A stretch of DNA of 64,000 nt from positions 5,018,501 to 5,082,500 of the forward strand of contig NZ_CP152412.1 in assembly GCF_038957035.1 (NCBI RefSeq). The letters run 5' to 3'. Positions 26,926-34,186 of this stretch are shown here, piece after piece; positions within the stretch are counted from its first letter, which is position 1, and the number at the start of each line of letters is the position of its first letter. The translations under genes were made by a program, and so were the position numbers. Source of the DNA: Bradyrhizobium sp. B097 (lineage in GTDB: Bacteria; Pseudomonadota; Alphaproteobacteria; Rhizobiales; Xanthobacteraceae). The notes beneath the pieces are model-generated. The model ran no database searches. It was given only the letters and a program-made list of their open reading frames with translations, and had not been told where the DNA came from.

Positions 26926-27945
26926 GGCGCCGGTCGGAACCTCGGAGATCGTCTTCAGGATCTGCGAAGCGATCTGGTAGGGGTCGCCTTGCGAGTTCGG
27001 GCGGCGGTCTTCCAGATAGCCCTTGTAGCCGTTGTTGACGAAGGAGTGCGGCACGCGGATCGACGCACCACGGTCAGCCACGCCATAGCTGAACTTGTTC
27101 CACGGCGCGGTCTCATGCTTGCCGGTCAGACGCTTGTCATTGTCCGGCCCGTAGACGGCGATGTGATCCATCAGGTTCTTGTCGAAGGCCTTCATCAGGC
27201 TCTCGAAGTACTCCTTGCCACCGACTTCGCGCATGTACTTGGTCGAGAAGTTGGCGTGCATGCCCGAGCCGTTCCAGTCGGTGTCGCCGAGCGGCTTGCA
27301 GTGGAATTCGATATCGATGCCGTAGCTCTCGGTGAGGCGCAGCATCAAATAGCGAGCCATCCACATCTGGTCAGCAGCGGTCTTGGAGCCCTTGCCGAAG
27401 ATCTGGAATTCCCACTGGCCCTTCGCCACTTCGGCGTTGATGCCTTCGTGGTTGATGCCGGCGGCGAGGCAGAGATTGAGATGCTCTTCGACGATCTTGC
27501 GGGCGACGCTGCCGACGTTCGAATAGCCGACGCCGGTGTAGTACGGGCCCTGCGGCGCGGGATAACCTTCGGACGGGAAGCCAAGCGGGCGGCCGTCCTT
27601 GTAGAAGAAGTATTCCTGCTCGAAGCCGAACCAGGCGCCTTCGTCATCCAGAACGGTGGCGCGCTTGTTCGAGACATGCGGCGTCTTGCCGTCGGGCATC
27701 ATGACTTCGCACATCACCAGCACGCCGTTCTCGCGCGCAGCGTCGGGATAGCAGGCGACGGGCTTCAGCACGCAGTCAGAGCTGTGGCCTTCAGCCTGCT
27801 GGGTGGACGAACCGTCAAAGCCCCACAGCGGGAGCTGTTCGAGGGTCGGGAACGACGCGAATTCCTTGATCTGCGTCTTACCGCGCAGGCTCGGCGTCGG
27901 CGTATATCCGTCGAGCCAGATATACTCGAGCTTGTACTTGGTCAT
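26911..27945 (-). CDS. glnII: Glutamine synthetase II (eukaryotic type)
   Basis: ATP-dependent ammonia assimilation: glutamate plus NH3 to glutamine. At 344 residues it is the short GSII form typical of rhizobia rather than the 470-residue GSI. It opens MTKYKLEYIWLDGY and contains GFEQEYFF (metal ligands), NGSGMHANFS and ADRGASIRVP (ATP and substrate region). The adenylylation loop of GSI is absent, so control is by transcription. The ATG at 27945 was chosen over an upstream frame for homology. A sigma-54-type promoter lies about 95 bases upstream and a terminator follows, so it is monocistronic. In Bradyrhizobium japonicum glnII is NtrC-controlled. Confidence 0.97.
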   Translation of the reverse strand: MTKYKLEYIWLDGYTPTPSLRGKTQIKEFASFPTLEQLPLWGFDGSSTQQAEGHSSDCVLKPVACYPDAARENGVLVMCEVMMPDGKTPHVSNKRATVLDDEGAWFGFEQEYFFYKDGRPLGFPSEGYPAPQGPYYTGVGYSNVGSVARKIVEEHLNLCLAAGINHEGINAEVAKGQWEFQIFGKGSKTAADQMWMARYLMLRLTESYGIDIEFHCKPLGDTDWNGSGMHANFSTKYMREVGGKEYFESLMKAFDKNLMDHIAVYGPDNDKRLTGKHETAPWNKFSYGVADRGASIRVPHSFVNNGYKGYLEDRRPNSQGDPYQIASQILKTISEVPTGAKAAA

Positions 27946-28039
27946 TGAACCTCTCTGTTGATGATGCAAAACCGTGAGGAACCGAAAGCCAGTCGGCCGC
28001 CGCACGCGTACCCGGCCACCATCGGCCGGCTCTTACTAA

Positions 28040-28054
28040 GCAATTAAAATGCCA
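28040..28054 (-). promoter_or_regulatory. Sigma-54 promoter of glnII
   Basis: On the minus strand TGGCAT-TTTAA-TTGC matches the -24/-12 consensus TGGCAC-N5-TTGC with one mismatch, and has the essential GG-N10-GC spacing. It lies 95 bases before the glnII start codon. Sigma-54 and NtrC dependence of rhizobial glnII genes is established knowledge; use of this exact site is inferred. Confidence 0.85.
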
Positions 28055-28310
28055 GTCGCTGCACTGCGGCACCCGCCCGGCCCGCGGATGTCCACAGCGG
28101 ACATCGCATTTTTAGCTGCGACAAAGCAGCGCAGCTGGCATGCGTCACGGTCAGCCAAAATCTTCTCTCAGCGCCCTCCGCCGCTCGTTTCTGCAGCAAA
28201 TTCAGCTACGGCGTCCGCCGCCGATTAATGCGGCGGCAGGGCCATGTGACAGTTCGTGTCCAACCATCGGGCGCCGAGCAACCATCGGCTCGGCCCAAGC
28301 GTTGGTCAGC

Positions 28311-28333
28311 TGCATCCTGCCTCGCAGGATGCA
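28311..28333. other. Perfect 10-bp stem-loop
   Basis: TGCATCCTGC and GCAGGATGCA are perfect complements with a 3-nt CTC loop. No T-run follows on either strand, so it is not a simple terminator. It may be a protein-binding palindrome in the glnII / DUF2735 intergenic region. Confidence 0.5.
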
Positions 28334-28486
28334 AACCGGGATTTGCACACGAATTAGACAGCGAATGACTGTTTCTTGGTCAACTTGCACCCCGCCGGAC
28401 CCGGGCCGATATCAAAATGACGGTAACGACACACGAATGAGTCGGGCGCACCATGGAGGCTCGCTCCGGCCATAGGAGACTTTGAG

Positions 28487-28687
28487 ATGATTACGACGGG
28501 CCAAAATCAGGGATCGGCAACGATCTACCAATTCCCGGCTGGGGGCCGCGCGGCTCTCGGCGGACGCCGCTACGGCGAGATGCGGACGGGACGCGAGCTG
28601 GCCGCTGAGGTCGCGACCTCGGCCTGCAGCGAGAGCTGGTACCATCAGGCGGCCATCGACGATGCCAAACCGAGCCGCGATCACTGA
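28487..28687 (+). CDS. DUF2735 small protein
   Basis: A 66-residue protein whose core GSATIYQFPAGGRAALGGRRYGE and SESWYHQAAIDDAKP (in parts) match the DUF2735 family found in rhizobia and relatives. It has no signal peptide. Function unknown. The ATG follows ATAGGAGA. A clear terminator lies 58 bases after its stop. It is divergent from glnII; whether it responds to nitrogen is untested. Confidence 0.85.
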   Translation: MITTGQNQGSATIYQFPAGGRAALGGRRYGEMRTGRELAAEVATSACSESWYHQAAIDDAKPSRDH

Positions 28688-28744
28688 TGCCGACGCAACG
28701 CAAAGGCGTAGCGCAAAAACGTCAGACAGCAGCAGGGCAATAGG

Positions 28745-28778
28745 AAAGGGTCGGAACGAAGCGTTTCGGCCCTTTTTT
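28745..28778 (+). terminator. Rho-independent terminator after DUF2735 gene
   Basis: A 13-bp stem with two G-U pairs (AAGGGTCGGAACG with CGTTTCGGCCCTT), a 3-nt loop and a six-T run ending at 28778. It lies at the 3-prime end of the convergent MliC-like gene, whose stop codon begins within it. Confidence 0.9.
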
Positions 28779-29089
28779 CATGCCAGCTCGCAGGCCGTCA
28801 CCGGCCGCTTGGCGTGCCGGAGCCTGGTCAATCCGGCCCGGGTAATCTCGAGCGTGACACCACCGCCCTTGTAGCGCGCGCCCGTCAGCGACAGCAGCTT
28901 CGTCAGTGTCACCGCCTTGCCGTCGAGTTGCAGATGCGCGCGGGTGTCCCCGTTGAAGAACGCGGCAATGAACTGCGTGCCATCGGCACAGTGATAATTC
29001 CGGAAGGTGGATTGCGCCGGCGCTCCCCAGGAACCAAAAATCTCGAAAAGAATTGCGCCGACGAGAATGGCGCCTCCGCGATAAGTCAT
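28778..29089 (-). CDS. MliC-like lysozyme inhibitor family protein
   Basis: A 103-residue secreted protein with an N-terminal hydrophobic signal (AILVGAILFEIFGSWGAPAQS). The mature part shows the C-type lysozyme inhibitor pattern YHCADGTQFIAAFFN, then VTLTKLLSLTGARY and a final TACEL Cys; the two cysteines likely form a disulphide. Known members bind and block the active site of host lysozyme from the periplasm or outer membrane. The usual SGSGARY is SLTGARY here, so inhibitory activity is not certain. Confidence 0.8.
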   Translation of the reverse strand: MTYRGGAILVGAILFEIFGSWGAPAQSTFRNYHCADGTQFIAAFFNGDTRAHLQLDGKAVTLTKLLSLTGARYKGGGVTLEITRAGLTRLRHAKRPVTACELA

Positions 29090-29189
29090 ATTCTCCCCCC
29101 GAGAGGCCGGTTATAGACCTGTCTGCGCCCCATACTCCTGCGCCAGGATTTCTGCGCCAAGACCTCATCAGCTGCAACAGGCCCGCCCG

Positions 29190-29933
29190 ATGTCAGAAGC
29201 CCCTGCCCGTCACCTCAATCTCGCCGGCGCCAGCAATTTTCGCGACCTTGGCGGCTACCAGACGCGTGACGGCCGCACGGTGCGCTGGCGGCAGATCTTT
29301 CGCTCCAACCATCTGGCGCATCTCACCGAGCAGGACGTCACCGTGGTGCGCGGCCTCGGCGTCAAGAGCGCATTCGACTTTCGCGGTGTTGCCGAGCGCG
29401 CCGAGGCGCTGTGCAGCATGAGCGACGTGACCGTGCATTCACTGCCGGTCGAGCCGACGGTGGTTGCTTCGCTGCGGGCGATCGCCAGCAAACGTCAACT
29501 CCTGGAAGCCGATGCGATCGACGTGATGCGGGATTCCTACCGCGGCTATGTCCAGGACAACACCCCGCGCTATCGCACGCTGTTCGCTCATCTGCTCGAG
29601 AACCGCGCGCCGCTGGTGATCCACTGCACCGCGGGCAAGGACCGCACCGGCTTTGCCTGCGCGCTGATCCTGCAGGCGCTCGGCGTGTCCGATCAGGTGA
29701 TCGCGGACGATTATCTCCTGACCAACCAGTTCTACAAGCGCGACCCGGCCCACAGCACCGAGCTGCCCGATGACGTCAAGCAGGTGCTCGGCACCGTACG
29801 CGCGGCGTTTCTGGAGGCGGCGTTCGAGGCGATCGATGCCGACTATGGCGGCCTCGACGGCTATTTCCGCGAAGGCCTCGGGCTCGGCCAGGCCGAGCGC
29901 GAGGCGCTTGAAGGCCGCTATCTACAGGCCTGA
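29190..29933 (+). CDS. Tyrosine-protein phosphatase family protein
   Basis: A 247-residue cytoplasmic phosphatase. The P-loop HCTAGKDRTG (Cys nucleophile and Arg of CX5R) is at about 149-158. The N terminus has the family mark NFRDLGGYQTRDGRTVRWRQIFRS in part, with RDLGG and an Asp-rich second half (LPDDVKQVLG). Members of this atypical group dephosphorylate phosphotyrosine or phosphoinositides. Substrate unknown. It is a single gene followed by an inverted-repeat element. Confidence 0.92.
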   Translation: MSEAPARHLNLAGASNFRDLGGYQTRDGRTVRWRQIFRSNHLAHLTEQDVTVVRGLGVKSAFDFRGVAERAEALCSMSDVTVHSLPVEPTVVASLRAIASKRQLLEADAIDVMRDSYRGYVQDNTPRYRTLFAHLLENRAPLVIHCTAGKDRTGFACALILQALGVSDQVIADDYLLTNQFYKRDPAHSTELPDDVKQVLGTVRAAFLEAAFEAIDADYGGLDGYFREGLGLGQAEREALEGRYLQA

Positions 29934-29944
29934 TCGATTCACGC

Positions 29945-29993
29945 GAGAGCGTTCGAGCGTAGTGAACACTGGTTCGCGTGGAGAAAACGCGAC
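29945..29993. repeat. Dispersed inverted-repeat element, GCGTTTTC type
   Basis: Diverged copy of the 2756-2809 element (GAGCGTTCGAGCG ... GGTTCGCGTGGAGAAAACGCG). It lies between convergent genes. Confidence 0.72.
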
Positions 29994-30009
29994 CTGACTG
30001 AAAAAGAGT

Positions 30010-30216
30010 TCAGGCCGCAGCGGCCTCGAGCTCAAGCTCCGCGTCGAGATCGGCGATCACATCCTCGAATGCCGAGATCGCCTGCTGAATCGCTGCGATC
30101 TGCATCAGCTCCCAGCTGCCCACTGGTCCGTTGCGGTTTTGCAGCGCTACCACGAGATCGCGCCGCTGCTCCTTAAGCTGAACGAGCGGTAAACCGTGAT
30201 CCGGAAGATTTCCCAT
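30010..30216 (-). CDS. Small protein of unknown function
   Basis: A 68-residue acidic protein (MGNLPDHGLPLVQLKEQRRD start, ending in DLDAELELEAAAA). It looks like a helical, possibly coiled-coil polypeptide without signal or membrane segment. The start at 30216 has AGGGG eight bases upstream; an ATG at 30222 is too close to it. The fold and partner are unknown. Its tail of Ala resembles many short rhizobial proteins. Confidence 0.6.
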   Translation of the reverse strand: MGNLPDHGLPLVQLKEQRRDLVVALQNRNGPVGSWELMQIAAIQQAISAFEDVIADLDAELELEAAAA

Positions 30217-30330
30217 TCTCATAACCCCTACCTTGGCTAGAGTTCCGCTTCTAAGCAAAGGGTTCTGAAAACGACTTACGGAACTGCCGCAAATTTTATC
30301 CAACCGGCCCACCTCCGTAGTCTTACGTAG

Positions 30331-31038
30331 TCAGGACGACGTGCTCGCGCTGCGTGCCACCGCATCGTTGATCGCACCGAGCAACGCTTGAGTGACACAA
30401 TCGGTTGCCCACTCGCTCGTATGGAGATGCTCTTGCGCACCATCGTCGAGTTCGGAGAGCGGAATTCCGGCATCGACCCATTGCTTCATCAGCGCAAAGC
30501 GGCGGAACAGGTTGACTTTCCTGCTTGCAGCGACGTCGGCGATCATTGGCATGAACTGGTTGGCGAGCTTGAGCACGTCCGGCGCGCCGATGATTGCCTG
30601 GGTGTATTGCGAATCGATCACCACGACGTCCAGCGGCAGCCCGGCAAGCACATCGAGTCCTGCCTCGAATGTCGCTTGCACCTGATCGAAGTTGTAGTTC
30701 CTGTACACGGCGTTGGTGCCAACCTGCCAAATCACCATCACCGGTGCTTCAGCGATGACATCGGACTCGATGCGCGAGAATTCTTCCGGCGCCTCTTGCC
30801 CGCCGATCCCTCGGTTGATGATGTCGATCATCCGGCCGAAGGACTGCTTCTGGCTTCGCCATAAGATCTCCAGCCGTGGTGGAAATGGGAGAATTTTATC
30901 GGCTCCCGCGGTCGATGATGATCCGAGGGCAACAATCTTGACCTTCCGGTCGCGCTTGAGCGCCTGCGCAAGATGCGGCAATCCGTAGCTGAACTTGACC
31001 AGTTCGAGATGGGTTTCGCAGGCCCTCGGTGTCGGCAT
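30331..31038 (-). CDS. SGNH/GDSL-type hydrolase
   Basis: Esterase/lipase-fold protein of 235 residues. The catalytic Ser block ALGSSSTAGAD (Ser of GSSST) is near residue 40, the Gly/Asn block is INRGIGGQEA and VGTNAV, and a His near the end (HLHTSEW) would complete the triad. No signal peptide is evident from the chosen start, which follows AAGGAT. Substrate could be an acyl ester, a polysaccharide acetyl group or a lipid. Convergent with the 30010 gene. Confidence 0.85.
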   Translation of the reverse strand: MPTPRACETHLELVKFSYGLPHLAQALKRDRKVKIVALGSSSTAGADKILPFPPRLEILWRSQKQSFGRMIDIINRGIGGQEAPEEFSRIESDVIAEAPVMVIWQVGTNAVYRNYNFDQVQATFEAGLDVLAGLPLDVVVIDSQYTQAIIGAPDVLKLANQFMPMIADVAASRKVNLFRRFALMKQWVDAGIPLSELDDGAQEHLHTSEWATDCVTQALLGAINDAVARSASTSS

Positions 31039-31162
31039 CGCAAACATCCTTGAGGTGAATGAACTGATGAATGCGCGCAGTAGGAGACGAAATTGGCGGC
31101 ATTGCAAATGAAATCCGCCTGATCATAGTGGGCAGCAACCTGTTGCGAATACGGAGAGCGCC

Positions 31163-31843
31163 ATGAACGGAAAAGCCATCGTCATCACCGGCGCGCTTGG
31201 CGCGCTCGGCAAGGTGGTCGCCGAAGAAGCCCTGGCGCGCGGCGCGCGCGTTGCCGGCATCGATCATGCGGCCTCGCAGCTGGCCGCGACGGCCGATCGT
31301 ATCGAGCTCGGCGGCGTCGACCTCACCGACACCGCGCAGGCGACGGCTGCGATCGACAAGGCCGCGGCGCATTTCGGCCGGCTCGACGGGCTGATCAACA
31401 TCGCAGGCGGCTTTACCTTCGAGGCGGTGAGCGACGGCGATCCCGCGACATGGCAGCGCATGTACGCGATGAACGTGATGACCGCCTTCAACACGTCGCA
31501 TGCCGCGATTCCGCATCTCACCAAATCCGGCGCCGGGCGGATCATCAATATCGGCGCGCTCGGGGCGCTGCAGGCGGCGTCCGGGATGGGTCCATATGCG
31601 GCGTCAAAGGCCGGCGTGCACCGCCTCACCGAGTCGCTCGCCGCGGAGCTCAAGGGCAAGGTCACGGTCAACGCCGTCCTGCCCTCGATCATCGACACCG
31701 CCGCCAATCGCGCCGCGATGCCGAAGGCCGACATCTCGAAATGGGTGACGCCAAAGGAACTCGCCGACGTGATCCTGTTCCTCGCCAGCGACGCCGCAAG
31801 CGCCGTCACCGGCGCACTGCTGCCGGTGAATGGGCGGGTTTAG
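31163..31843 (+). CDS. SDR family oxidoreductase
   Basis: A 226-residue short-chain dehydrogenase/reductase. It has TGALGALG at 9-16 for the cofactor, LINIAGG (the NNAG-like motif) near 78-83 and PYAASKA with Tyr145 and Lys149. The Ser usually before this region is NIGA here, but a Ser is at 140. The protein is short relative to many SDRs but complete, ending in ALLPVNGRV. Start follows ATACGGAGAG. Substrate unknown; no linked gene. Confidence 0.88.
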   Translation: MNGKAIVITGALGALGKVVAEEALARGARVAGIDHAASQLAATADRIELGGVDLTDTAQATAAIDKAAAHFGRLDGLINIAGGFTFEAVSDGDPATWQRMYAMNVMTAFNTSHAAIPHLTKSGAGRIINIGALGALQAASGMGPYAASKAGVHRLTESLAAELKGKVTVNAVLPSIIDTAANRAAMPKADISKWVTPKELADVILFLASDAASAVTGALLPVNGRV

Positions 31844-31901
31844 ACGCTTTGCCTTGTCCCGACGTCTTTTCGCTCGATACGAGCAATGCTATATATCTGG
31901 G

Positions 31902-32102
31902 ATGACCACTGCCGAAGACATCGAGAAGGCCGTCGAACAGCTGGCTCCTCGCGAGCTTGCGCGTTTTCGCGCCTGGTTTGAAACGTTCGATGCTGAGCGT
32001 TTCGATGCAGCGATCGAACGGGACGCTAAAGCCGGGAAACTCGACGCCGTGGCGGACGAAGCCTTGGCGGCGCATCGCGCTGGGCAGTCGCGCGACTTGT
32101 GA
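31902..32102 (+). CDS. Antitoxin-like protein of a type II pair
   Basis: A 66-residue acidic protein (MTTAEDIEKAVEQLAPRELA start, RFRAWFETFDAERFDAAI centre). The pattern of an acidic helical antitoxin with a conserved FRAWF segment is common directly upstream of ParE/RelE-type toxins. Its stop codon overlaps, in the sequence TTGTGA, a GTG that starts a toxin-like frame. The antitoxin appears intact although the toxin is frameshifted. Confidence 0.75.
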   Translation: MTTAEDIEKAVEQLAPRELARFRAWFETFDAERFDAAIERDAKAGKLDAVADEALAAHRAGQSRDL

Positions 32103-32346
32103 AGCACTCCGCTTCCCCGAAGTTTTGGGCTGCCAGTTGCCTGTCCCAATCCGGGAGCTCGCCGACGCGAACTTCGCACTGTTGAAGCGCAATCCGCGCC
32201 ATCCATCACTTCAGTTCAAGAAAGTCGGACGATTTTGGTCCGTTCGGGTCGGTTTGCGATATCGCGCGCTCGCGGTTGAAACAGACGATGGATATCTCTG
32301 GTTCTGGATCGGCTCTCACGCAGACTATGACCGCCTGATCAGCTAA
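32099..32346 (+). pseudogene. Frameshifted RelE/ParE-family toxin
   Basis: GTG at 32099 starts VKHSASPKFWAAS, a typical N terminus of this toxin family. The rest of the protein appears one frame over: PIRELADANFALLKRNP, SLQFKKVGRFWSVRVGLRYR and FWIGSHADYDRLIS. The two frames must join near 32133-32145, so a 1-bp loss (or 2-bp gain) has broken the gene. The remaining frame carries the ribonuclease-type core. It belongs with the antitoxin just upstream. A sequencing error would also explain it. Confidence 0.72.
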
Positions 32347-32374
32347 CGCCGCGAGCCCGGCGAGCATCGACAGT

Positions 32375-32566
32375 TCAATCAGCAACCAGCAGCCGCAGCT
32401 TCGACCTGAAGCGGATGCTCTGCTTGCCGGCCAGCGCCATGCCGTCGCCTTCGGCGGTCTCGTCGGTGTAGGTGCCGGTAAAGCCGATGGTGACCACCTT
32501 GCGTTCCCACACCGGGCGCTCGCCATAGGTCGGCGAATGCTCCTCGTTGGTGACCTGGTCGCGCTT
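32375..32566 (-). pseudogene. C-terminal remnant of a GrlR-family gene
   Basis: On the minus strand this stretch encodes KRDQVTNEEHSPTYGERPVW, then KVVTIGFTGTY and ALAGKQSIRFRSKLRLL-x-AD-stop. It matches the C-terminal part of domain 2 of the GrlR protein at 25979 (QILNQEHTSAMGENPVF, IGFAGSC, ALAGKRSLRLRAALKL). The N-terminal part is absent: the match ends close to the DUF2161 gene on the other strand. It is a truncated paralogue. Confidence 0.78.
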
Positions 32567-32652
32567 TGGGCAAATTCCGTCGGCCTCAGCGGGCGCAATT
32601 CCGCGCTATGCTGGCACCTGAGTCGCGGCGGGATGCCGCAGGAGCCTGCCTG

Positions 32653-33336
32653 TTGGAAACCGCGCTTTATCTGCCCGTCAAACGCTTCCTCGAAAAGCTC
32701 GGCTTCACGGTGAAGGGCGAGATCGGCGGCTGCGACCTCGTGGCGCTGAGCGGCGGCGATCCGCCTGTCGTCGTGATCGGCGAACTGAAGCTCGCCTTCA
32801 ATCTCGAACTGATCCTGCAGGCGGTCGATCGCGCCGCCGCCGCCGATGAGGTGTGGATCGCGGCCAAGGTTTCGGCCCGCGGCAAGGGCCGCGAAAGCGA
32901 CGCGCGCTATCGCAATCTGTGCCGGCGGCTCGGCTTCGGCATGCTCGGCGTCACCGACCGCGGCGACGTCGAGGTGCTGGTGCCGCCGCCGACTGCGGCA
33001 CCGCGCCGCAATCCGAAGAAGCGCTCGCGCCTGATCACCGAGCACCGGAAGCGCAAGGGCGATCCAGCCATGGGCGGATCGACGCGCGCGCCGATCATGA
33101 CCGCCTACCGGCAGCAGGCGCTGGCCTGCGCCTGTGCGCTGTCGGATGGGCCTCGGCGGGTGCGCGACCTCCGCGCCGAGATTCCCGACGCCGGCAAGAT
33201 CCTGCAGCATAATGTCTACGGCTGGTTCGATCGCGCCGAGCGCGGCATCTATGTGCTGACCGATGCCGGCCGTGCCGCGCTGAAGCGCTGGCCGCAGCAA
33301 CCGATCAATGCGTCAGGGGTGGAAGCCGCCCCGTAA
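32653..33336 (+). CDS. DUF2161 family PD-(D/E)XK nuclease-like protein
   Basis: About 227 residues. The start is read as TTG, eight bases after AGGAG, giving ETALYLPVKRFLEKLGFTVK, the usual family opening; ATG at 32608 is an alternative. The core GGCDLVAL and VVIGELKLAF provide the Asp and Glu-x-Lys of the PD-(D/E)XK nuclease fold, so metal-dependent phosphodiesterase activity is possible. A basic linker (RNPKKRSRLITEHRKRK) leads to a winged-helix-like C-terminal part (LQHNVYGWFDRAERGIYVLT). The gene lies beside decayed genes. Role unknown. Confidence 0.83.
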   Translation: METALYLPVKRFLEKLGFTVKGEIGGCDLVALSGGDPPVVVIGELKLAFNLELILQAVDRAAAADEVWIAAKVSARGKGRESDARYRNLCRRLGFGMLGVTDRGDVEVLVPPPTAAPRRNPKKRSRLITEHRKRKGDPAMGGSTRAPIMTAYRQQALACACALSDGPRRVRDLRAEIPDAGKILQHNVYGWFDRAERGIYVLTDAGRAALKRWPQQPINASGVEAAP

Positions 33337-33351
33337 CAACAGGGGAAGACC

Positions 33352-33651
33352 ATGATCGTCGTCACCGGCAGCGTCACCGCCCGCCCCGACTCGTTCGACG
33401 AGGTGCGGCGGTTGAGCCTCGAGCATGTCCAGCGCTCGCGCACCGAGCCCGGCTGCATCTCGCATTCGGTCCAGGTCGACTGCGAGAATCCGCTCAGGCT
33501 GGTGTTTTTCGAGCAATGGGCCGACCGCGCCGCGCTGGCGGCGCATTTCGCGGTCCCCGCCTCGCGCGATTTCGTCCGCTCCCTGCAATCTCTTGCGGCC
33601 GCTGCGACCACCATCGAACTTTATGACGCTCACAAGATTGAGAGACTCTAG
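33352..33651 (+). CDS. ABM-domain monooxygenase-like protein
   Basis: A 99-residue protein of the antibiotic biosynthesis monooxygenase fold (putative quinol monooxygenase type). It opens MIVVTGSVTARPDSFDE, contains EPGCISHSVQVDCENP and LVFFEQWADRAALAAHF, the conserved FxxxE-xW pattern, and ends in a helix. The fold binds quinols or heme-like ligands and acts as a dimer. Starts 15 bases after the DUF2161 stop, probably co-transcribed. Substrate unknown. Confidence 0.87.
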   Translation: MIVVTGSVTARPDSFDEVRRLSLEHVQRSRTEPGCISHSVQVDCENPLRLVFFEQWADRAALAAHFAVPASRDFVRSLQSLAAAATTIELYDAHKIERL

Positions 33652-33740
33652 CTGCATGGCTGGATTGCCATCTCATATTCATATTGCAATGCAACATTGG
33701 GGACCTTACGTATCTCCCGCGATTCAAAGATGAGGCGGCG

Positions 33741-34049
33741 ATGAGCGGAGACTGGAATACAAAGTATGGCACCCGGCGCGTGCGGCATGATCCGCCGACG
33801 CTGGAGGAGGCAATCTTCGCCGCCATCGGCATCACCGATGACGTGGAGGCCCAGGCCGAGATCGCATCGTCCCTGATGGGGCTGCCCTATGAAGAGGTGC
33901 TGGCCGAGGTGAAGAAGACCGCGCGCGTCAGCGCCCGCACCGGAACGGCAACCCGCGTGATCGCCGGCGAACAGGGCGCGCAGCGCTCCGTCGTGGTCGA
34001 GCGCCGCGTGGTCCGCCGTCTCGTGCCCGCCAAGCGCACCGGCACCTGA
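33741..34049 (+). CDS. Conserved hypothetical protein
   Basis: A 102-residue protein (MSGDWNTKYGTRRVRHDPPT start) with an acidic helical centre (DDVEAQAEIASSLMGLPYEEV) and a basic C-terminal part (RVVRRLVPAKRTGT). It has the look of a small nucleic-acid-associated or regulatory protein, but no family is recognised. GAGGCGG precedes the ATG. A strong bidirectional-looking terminator is 25 bases past the stop. Confidence 0.75.
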   Translation: MSGDWNTKYGTRRVRHDPPTLEEAIFAAIGITDDVEAQAEIASSLMGLPYEEVLAEVKKTARVSARTGTATRVIAGEQGAQRSVVVERRVVRRLVPAKRTGT

Positions 34050-34073
34050 AATACAACATCCGGTTACTCAAAG

Positions 34074-34108
34074 AAAAAGGGCAATCCGCTGAACGGATTG
34101 CCCTTTTT
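34074..34108 (+). terminator. Rho-independent terminator
   Basis: GGGCAATCCG pairs with CGGATTGCCC (10 bp, 5-nt loop) with AAAAA on the left and TTTTT on the right, so it can act in both directions between the convergent genes at 33741 and 34187. Confidence 0.93.
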
Positions 34109-34130
34109 ACGTTTGATCTGAGCTTCTTAT

Positions 34131-34180
34131 TGGACGCGTTTCCTTCCCGTGCACCGGTGTCCGGTTCGCTTGGAAACGCT
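34131..34180. repeat. Dispersed inverted-repeat element, GCGTTTTC type
   Basis: Diverged copy: GGACGCGTTTCC ... CACCGGTGTCCGGTTCG ... GGAAACGC. It lies in the short gap between the terminator and the GNAT gene. Confidence 0.65.
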
Positions 34181-34186
34181 ATCGGC

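Larger units (their letters stand above)
28006..28486. other. Divergent regulatory region between glnII and DUF2735 gene
   Basis: No gene is supported in these 481 bases. It carries the glnII promoter (28040-28054), a perfect inverted repeat GATGTCC-ACAGC-GGACATC at 28087-28105, about 40 bases upstream of the -24 element, and a perfect hairpin TGCATCCTGC-CTC-GCAGGATGCA at 28311-28333. No canonical NtrC site (TGCACC-N5-GGTGCA) is seen. The promoter of the DUF2735 gene must lie near the right edge. Confidence 0.6.

Noticed and set aside
28140..28475. 111-codon frame between glnII and the DUF2735 gene
   Set aside because: It overlaps the region of palindromes, has mixed composition and no recognisable motif.
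28006..28486. Canonical NtrC enhancer sites upstream of glnII
   Set aside because: No TGCACC-N5-GGTGCA match with acceptable fit was found by eye.
30217..30310. EcfG-like promoter (GGAAC-N16-GTT) before the 68-residue protein
   Set aside because: The -10 half falls on the start codon itself, so transcription would begin inside the gene.
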